Positions 59,681 through 64,000 of a DNA stretch of 64,000 nucleotides are shown piece by piece (position 1 is the first letter of the stretch; each line of letters begins with the position of its first letter). Below the pieces are notes generated by a model. That model ran no database searches. It was not told the DNA's origin and saw only the letters and a program-made list of their open reading frames with translations. Source of the stretch: Sipunculus nudus (taxonomy: Eukaryota; Annelida; Sipuncula; Golfingiida; Sipunculidae); assembly GCA_026874595.1 (NCBI GenBank), contig CM049306.1, positions 20,517,019 through 20,581,018 of the forward strand, in the 5' to 3' direction. The translations under genes and the position numbers were made by a program.

Positions 59681-60490
59681 CTCTTTGTGCCCGCTATATA
59701 TATGAGTCATGCATCTTCTTCTATGTTTCACAAGGATCCGCGGTTATGTGTATAATCTTATAGTTTTGATACAGTATCTTAATATAATATAAAATAATTA
59801 ATCCTTACGTATAACCACAAATATTTTTTTAAATATGCATGAGGAAAAGGTGTGCATGAAAATGTTCAACACGGAATGAATGTAAGTATAACCAATATTT
59901 ATAATTGATTTTAAAAGTCGGCCAACAAGGGCAGGAATCCAAGCCTTAAGCAAATATAAAGCTGCGGTAAAAATGACAGCTTAAGGTACCCTTGAGGATC
60001 TAAAACAAAAATAAAGAATTCAGGGTGGTTTACACTATATATATATATATATATATAGATATATATATATATATATATATAACTCTGATATTAATGGTTA
60101 TATTTATCATAAAAACCCTGGCCCTCTCCAAGGTTAATTGGTAAAGCATGCAGTTTCTTCACTGGATTTAAATCGGCTTTGTAATCATTTTTCCTATAAT
60201 CTGTCTTTAAGCCCTTTCTTAAAAAAAAAACCTGCATGCATAGTTAAGACTATATATTAAACTTATTTGAAGCAACAGGTATCTTTTATATATACGTTAG
60301 CCGATCAGTCCTTCAATATGTTAACAAAAAGGGTACTTTCGGCGTGGTAGTCGAAAGATGTTTTCGTAATGCAGACTTGCACTTGTTATAGCACTTTGCC
60401 TACAAAAAATTATTAAAGTTATACATTATGTTTTATTACATAACTGATCTCTTGGAATGTTTACTTCATTACACCAAGCGTATATAGAGT
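59681..60490. other. AT-rich non-coding sequence
   Basis: A (TA)n tract with one interruption at 60036-60080. No gene recognised. Confidence 0.6.
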
Positions 60491-60665
60491 TGATGTTTCT
60501 AATCACCTCAGCCAAGGAAGTTATGTTTTTATTCGTGTCTATTTCTCTGTTTGCTTTTCTGTCTGTTAGCAGAGATAAGGAAATAATGAACCGCGGTTTC
60601 CACCAAACATTTTGGTGTGGATCCGAATACAGGGGCGGATTCATGATTATTTTACCTTTGCGGAT
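60491..60665 (+). repeat. Dispersed repeat fragment with GGATCCGAAT and CAGGGGCGGATTCA
   Basis: The segment includes TCTGTTAGCAGAGATAAGG, a perfect 7-bp hairpin CACCAAA-CAT-TTTGGTG (60601-60617), GTGGATCCGAAT and CAGGGGCGGATTCA (60630-60643). The last motif resembles the MITE terminus at 17037. I take it as an old copy of a dispersed invertebrate repeat. The overlapping 74-81-codon frames on both strands are not supported. Confidence 0.45.
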
Positions 60666-60748
60666 ATACATTATACCCTAACAAACCCATATATATGTAT
60701 TAATAATATATAATATATAATATGTATATATAAACTTTATATTTTAAC

Positions 60749-60792
<44 letters not shown>

Positions 60793-61674
60793 CAAGTAAC
60801 TGTGTTTATGTATATACCTACATATATATGTACACCTATATATACAATGTATTTAAACTAGAACCCGATACAGGTGCGTGAATGCCACGCCGCCAGATTC
60901 CTGGAAATAATTAATATACAAGCGGTACATGTGGCAGTAGATGACTGATATTCCTAGGCGCCACACTGAGGCCCATGGTACGCATAGCTGCATGTATAGA
61001 AAATCTAGAGCCACATTTTTGCCGTTATTAACTTAAACAATCTGGGAATATTTGGCACGTATATAAATTACTTGCTTGGTCCATGTGACTCATATTTATT
61101 TTCATTCTCCCTGCACTCTGCCTGCTTATATAGATGTTATATGAGCCCCTAAAATTAAAAAAAAGGCAGAACCGTGAATCAATCAGTGGTCACTGGTCGA
61201 ATCGACAACAAAGATGCTGTGCTGCCAACTAGTTTTTTTGCCGACAACATAAAAGACGAGAGTGCTGGCTTGAAGAATCTGCAACGAACAAAGATAAACT
61301 TTTGATGCTTTTATTCGTCCGAATTCTCCAAATCTGAGAAAATTATGAAAATAAAATAAGAATTAAATAAATAAGAAATAAAATCCAGATTTAAGCCCAT
61401 TTACATTATGAAATCAACTTTATTGAAAAAAAACTACGTCTGCACATATTTAATAGCACAGAGGTTAATTATCGTTTGCGCCGCAGTTCAAGCACCTAAA
61501 TTGATGTAATTATCCGGCACCTTAAGGGATTACCTCCATTTCCCCATATCCACCATATTTGTTGTAGTTTTCCTCTTTATATATCATGTGACAAATGTAG
61601 AGGGTTGGGGGAATGGAGGACTGCAGACACAAGATCTGACCAAAGAAACCCTCTACACACATGGCCTTACTACC
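60666..61674. other. AT-rich non-coding sequence with (TA)n
   Basis: A (TA)n tract at 60751-60789. No gene recognised. Confidence 0.6.
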
Positions 61675-64000
61675 AGTCTGTGCCATAGCAGTGTCAGTGC
61701 AAGACGCCCAAACCACAGAAGCTGAACATGTAAGTCTGTGCTTTGTTTGTGACAGTGACAATATTGTGACACACACCTTTTATGCTTGCTTGTAAATTTG
61801 CTTGGGACAGTCTGTGCAATGTTTGTGACAATCTTGTGACAGTGACAATCTTGTGACACACTCCCTTTATAATGGCTTGTAAATTGCTTGGGACAGTCTA
61901 TGCCATGTTTGTGACAATCTTGCGACAGTGAAATTCTTGTGACACACACCCTTTATACTTGCTTGTAAATTTGTTTGGGAAAGTCTATGCCATGTTTATG
62001 ACAATCCTGTGACAATCTTGTGACACACTCCCTTTAAGCTTGCTGGTAAATTTGCTTGGGAAAGTCTATGCCATGTTTGTGACAATCTTGTGACAGTGAC
62101 AATCTTGTGACACACACCCTTTATACTTGCTGGTAAATTTGCTTGGGACAGTCTATGCCATGTTTGTGACAATCTTGTGACAGTGACAATCTTGTGACAC
62201 ACACCCTTTATACATGCTTGTAAATTTGCTTGGGACAGTCTATGCCATGTTTGTGACAATCTTGTGACAGTGACAATCTTGTGACACACACCCTTTATGC
62301 TTGCTTGTAAAATTGCTTGGGAAAGTCTATGCCATGTTTGTGACAATCTTGTGACAGTGACAATCTTGTGACACACACCCTTTATACTTGCTTGTAAATT
62401 TTCTTAGGAAAGTCTGTGCCATGTTTGTGACAATCTTGTGACAGTGACAATCTTGTGACACACACCCTTTATACTTGCTTGTAAATTTGTTTGGGAAAGT
62501 CTATGCCATGTTTGTGACAATCTTGTGACAATCTTGTGACACACTCCCTTTATGCTTGCTGGTAAATTTGCTTGGGAAAGTCTATGCCATGTGTGTGACA
62601 ATCTTGTGACAGTGACAATCTTGTGACACACACCCTTTATAATTGCTTGTAAAATTGCCTGGGAAAGTCTATGCCATGTTTGTGACAATCTTGTGACAGT
62701 GACAATCTTCTGACACACACCCTTTATACTTGCTTGTAAATTTGCTTTGGAAAGTGTGTGCCATGTTTGTGACAATCTTGTGACAGTGACAATCTTGTGA
62801 CACACACCCTTTATACTTGCTTGTAAATTTGTTTGGGAAAGTCTATGCCATGTTTGTGACAATCTTGTGACAATCTTGTGACACACTCCCTTTATGCTTG
62901 CTTGTAAATTTGCTTGGGAAAGTCTATGCCATGTTTGTGACAATCTTGCGACAGTGACAATCTTGTGACACAAACCCTTTATACTTGCTTCTAAATTTGC
63001 TTAGGAAAGTCTGTGCCATGTTTGTGACAATCTTGTGACAGTGACAATCTTGTGACACACACCCTTTATACTTGCTGGTAAATTTGCTTGGGAAAGTCTA
63101 TGTCATGTTTGTGACAATCTTGTGACAATCTTGTGACACACTCCCTTTATGCTTGCTGGTAAATTTGCTTGGGAAAGTCTATGCCATATTTGTGACAATC
63201 TTGTGACAGTGACAATCTTGTGACACACACCCTTTATACTTGCTTGTAAATTTGTTTGGGAAAGTCTATGCCATGTTTGTGACAATCTTGTGACAATCTT
63301 GTGACACACTCCCTTTATGCTTGCTGGTAAATTTGCTTGGGAAAGTCTATGCCATGTTTGTGACAATCTTGTGACAGTGACAATCTTGTGACACACACCC
63401 TTTATACTTGCTGGTAAATATGCTTGGAACAGTCTATGCCATGTTTGTGACAATCTTGTGACAGTGACAATCTTGTGACACACACCCTTTATACTTGCTT
63501 GTAAATTTGTTTTGGACAGTCTATGCCATGTTTGTGACAATCTTGTGACAGTGACAATCTTGTGACACACTCCCTTTATAATTTCTTGTAAAATTGCTTG
63601 GGAAAGTCTATGCCATGTTTGTGACAATCTTGTGACAGTGACAATCTTGTGACACACACCCTTTATACTTGCTTGTAAATTTTCATGGGAAAGTCTGTGC
63701 CATGTTTGTGACAATCTTGTGACAGTGACAATCTTGTGACACGCACCCTTTATAATTGCTTGTAAAATTGCTTGGGAAAGTCTATGCCATGTTTGTGACA
63801 ATCTTGTGACAGTGACAATCTTGTGACACACACCCTTTATACATGCTTGTAAATTTGCTTAGGAAAGTCTGTGCCATGTTTGTGACAATCTTGTGACAGT
63901 GACAATCTTGTGACACACACCCTTTATACTTGCTTGTTAATTTGTTTTGGAAAGTCAATGCCATTTTTGTGACAATCTTGTGACAATCTTGTGACACACT
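61675..64000. repeat. Minisatellite of 87-bp and 81-bp units, running off the right edge
   Basis: About 26 units contain GTCTATGCCATGTTTGTGAC, ACAATCTTGTGACAGTGACA, CACACCCTTTATACTTGC and TTGTAAATTTGCTTGGGAAA. Inside each unit GTGACAATCTT occurs twice. The 81-bp form lacks six bases between these two copies and usually carries ACTCCCTTTATGC in place of ACACCCTTTATAC. The left edge (61675-61800) is diverged. Minus-strand frames of up to 242 codons exist because 87 and 81 are both multiples of three; I see no sign that they are expressed. The true right end lies outside the window. Confidence 0.95.

Noticed and set aside
61996-63831. Minus-strand frames of 126, 189 and 242 codons
   Set aside because: Tandem 87/81-bp units keep the frame by arithmetic. 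Other frames are also partly open and no start or domain is present.

Overview
This window looks like a gene-poor, repeat-rich stretch of an invertebrate animal genome. The reasons are AT-rich intergenic sequence, very many (TA)n, (GA)n/(TC)n and trinucleotide tracts, tRNA-derived SINE heads, hAT-like miniature transposons and a Ty3/Gypsy LTR retrotransposon. A lophotrochozoan such as a mollusc is my best guess from the style of the dispersed repeats. A lancelet, hemichordate or echinoderm cannot be excluded. I found no host protein-coding exon that I can defend and no intact tRNA or rRNA gene.

The only convincing coding region is one complete retrotransposon at 2061-10923 (8,863 bp). It has two 1,185-bp LTRs that differ at one base by eye, a tRNA-Leu primer-binding site, a long leader, gag with a CCHC zinc knuckle, pol (rest of protease, RT, RNase H, integrase), a polypurine tract and no env. 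It sits inside a (TA)n microsatellite. gag and pol are in different frames, and the boundary falls directly after the protease active-site motif, so the copy is either recoded at an unusual place or carries a one-base break.

The rest is dominated by tandem arrays: a 38/35-bp minisatellite (14.2-17.3 kb) with 710-bp and 266-bp higher-order duplications, interrupted by a 203-bp hAT-like MITE with a 5-bp target duplication; a 10-11-bp array (25.4-26.1 kb); a hexamer-built array (37.3-39.1 kb); exactly twenty in-phase 42-bp units (43.9-44.7 kb); a 32-bp array whose units each join an acceptor-like and a donor-like splice motif (55.8-57.6 kb); a 24-bp array (59.2-59.7 kb); and an 87/81-bp array (61.7 kb to the right edge). 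Several arrays have uniform cores and decayed edges. Their units lack stop codons in several frames, which produces long spurious reading frames.

Smaller mobile elements include a 438-bp hAT-like MITE at 31473-31910 with an 8-bp near-perfect target duplication, a 180-bp retroposon-like insert at 30357-30536 between 13-bp direct repeats, a foldback element near 41.7-41.9 kb, two tRNA-derived SINEs (47.2 and 48.5 kb) and a weaker third (58.2 kb). Two diverged copies of one unclassified repeat flank the 25-kb minisatellite. Other repeats carry a 12-bp near-palindrome GGTGGYRCCACC or nested GTCTAGAC palindromes. The remaining sequence is AT-rich and I see nothing in it that I can name. No new gene system is evident; the points of interest are repeat architecture and mobile-element biology.
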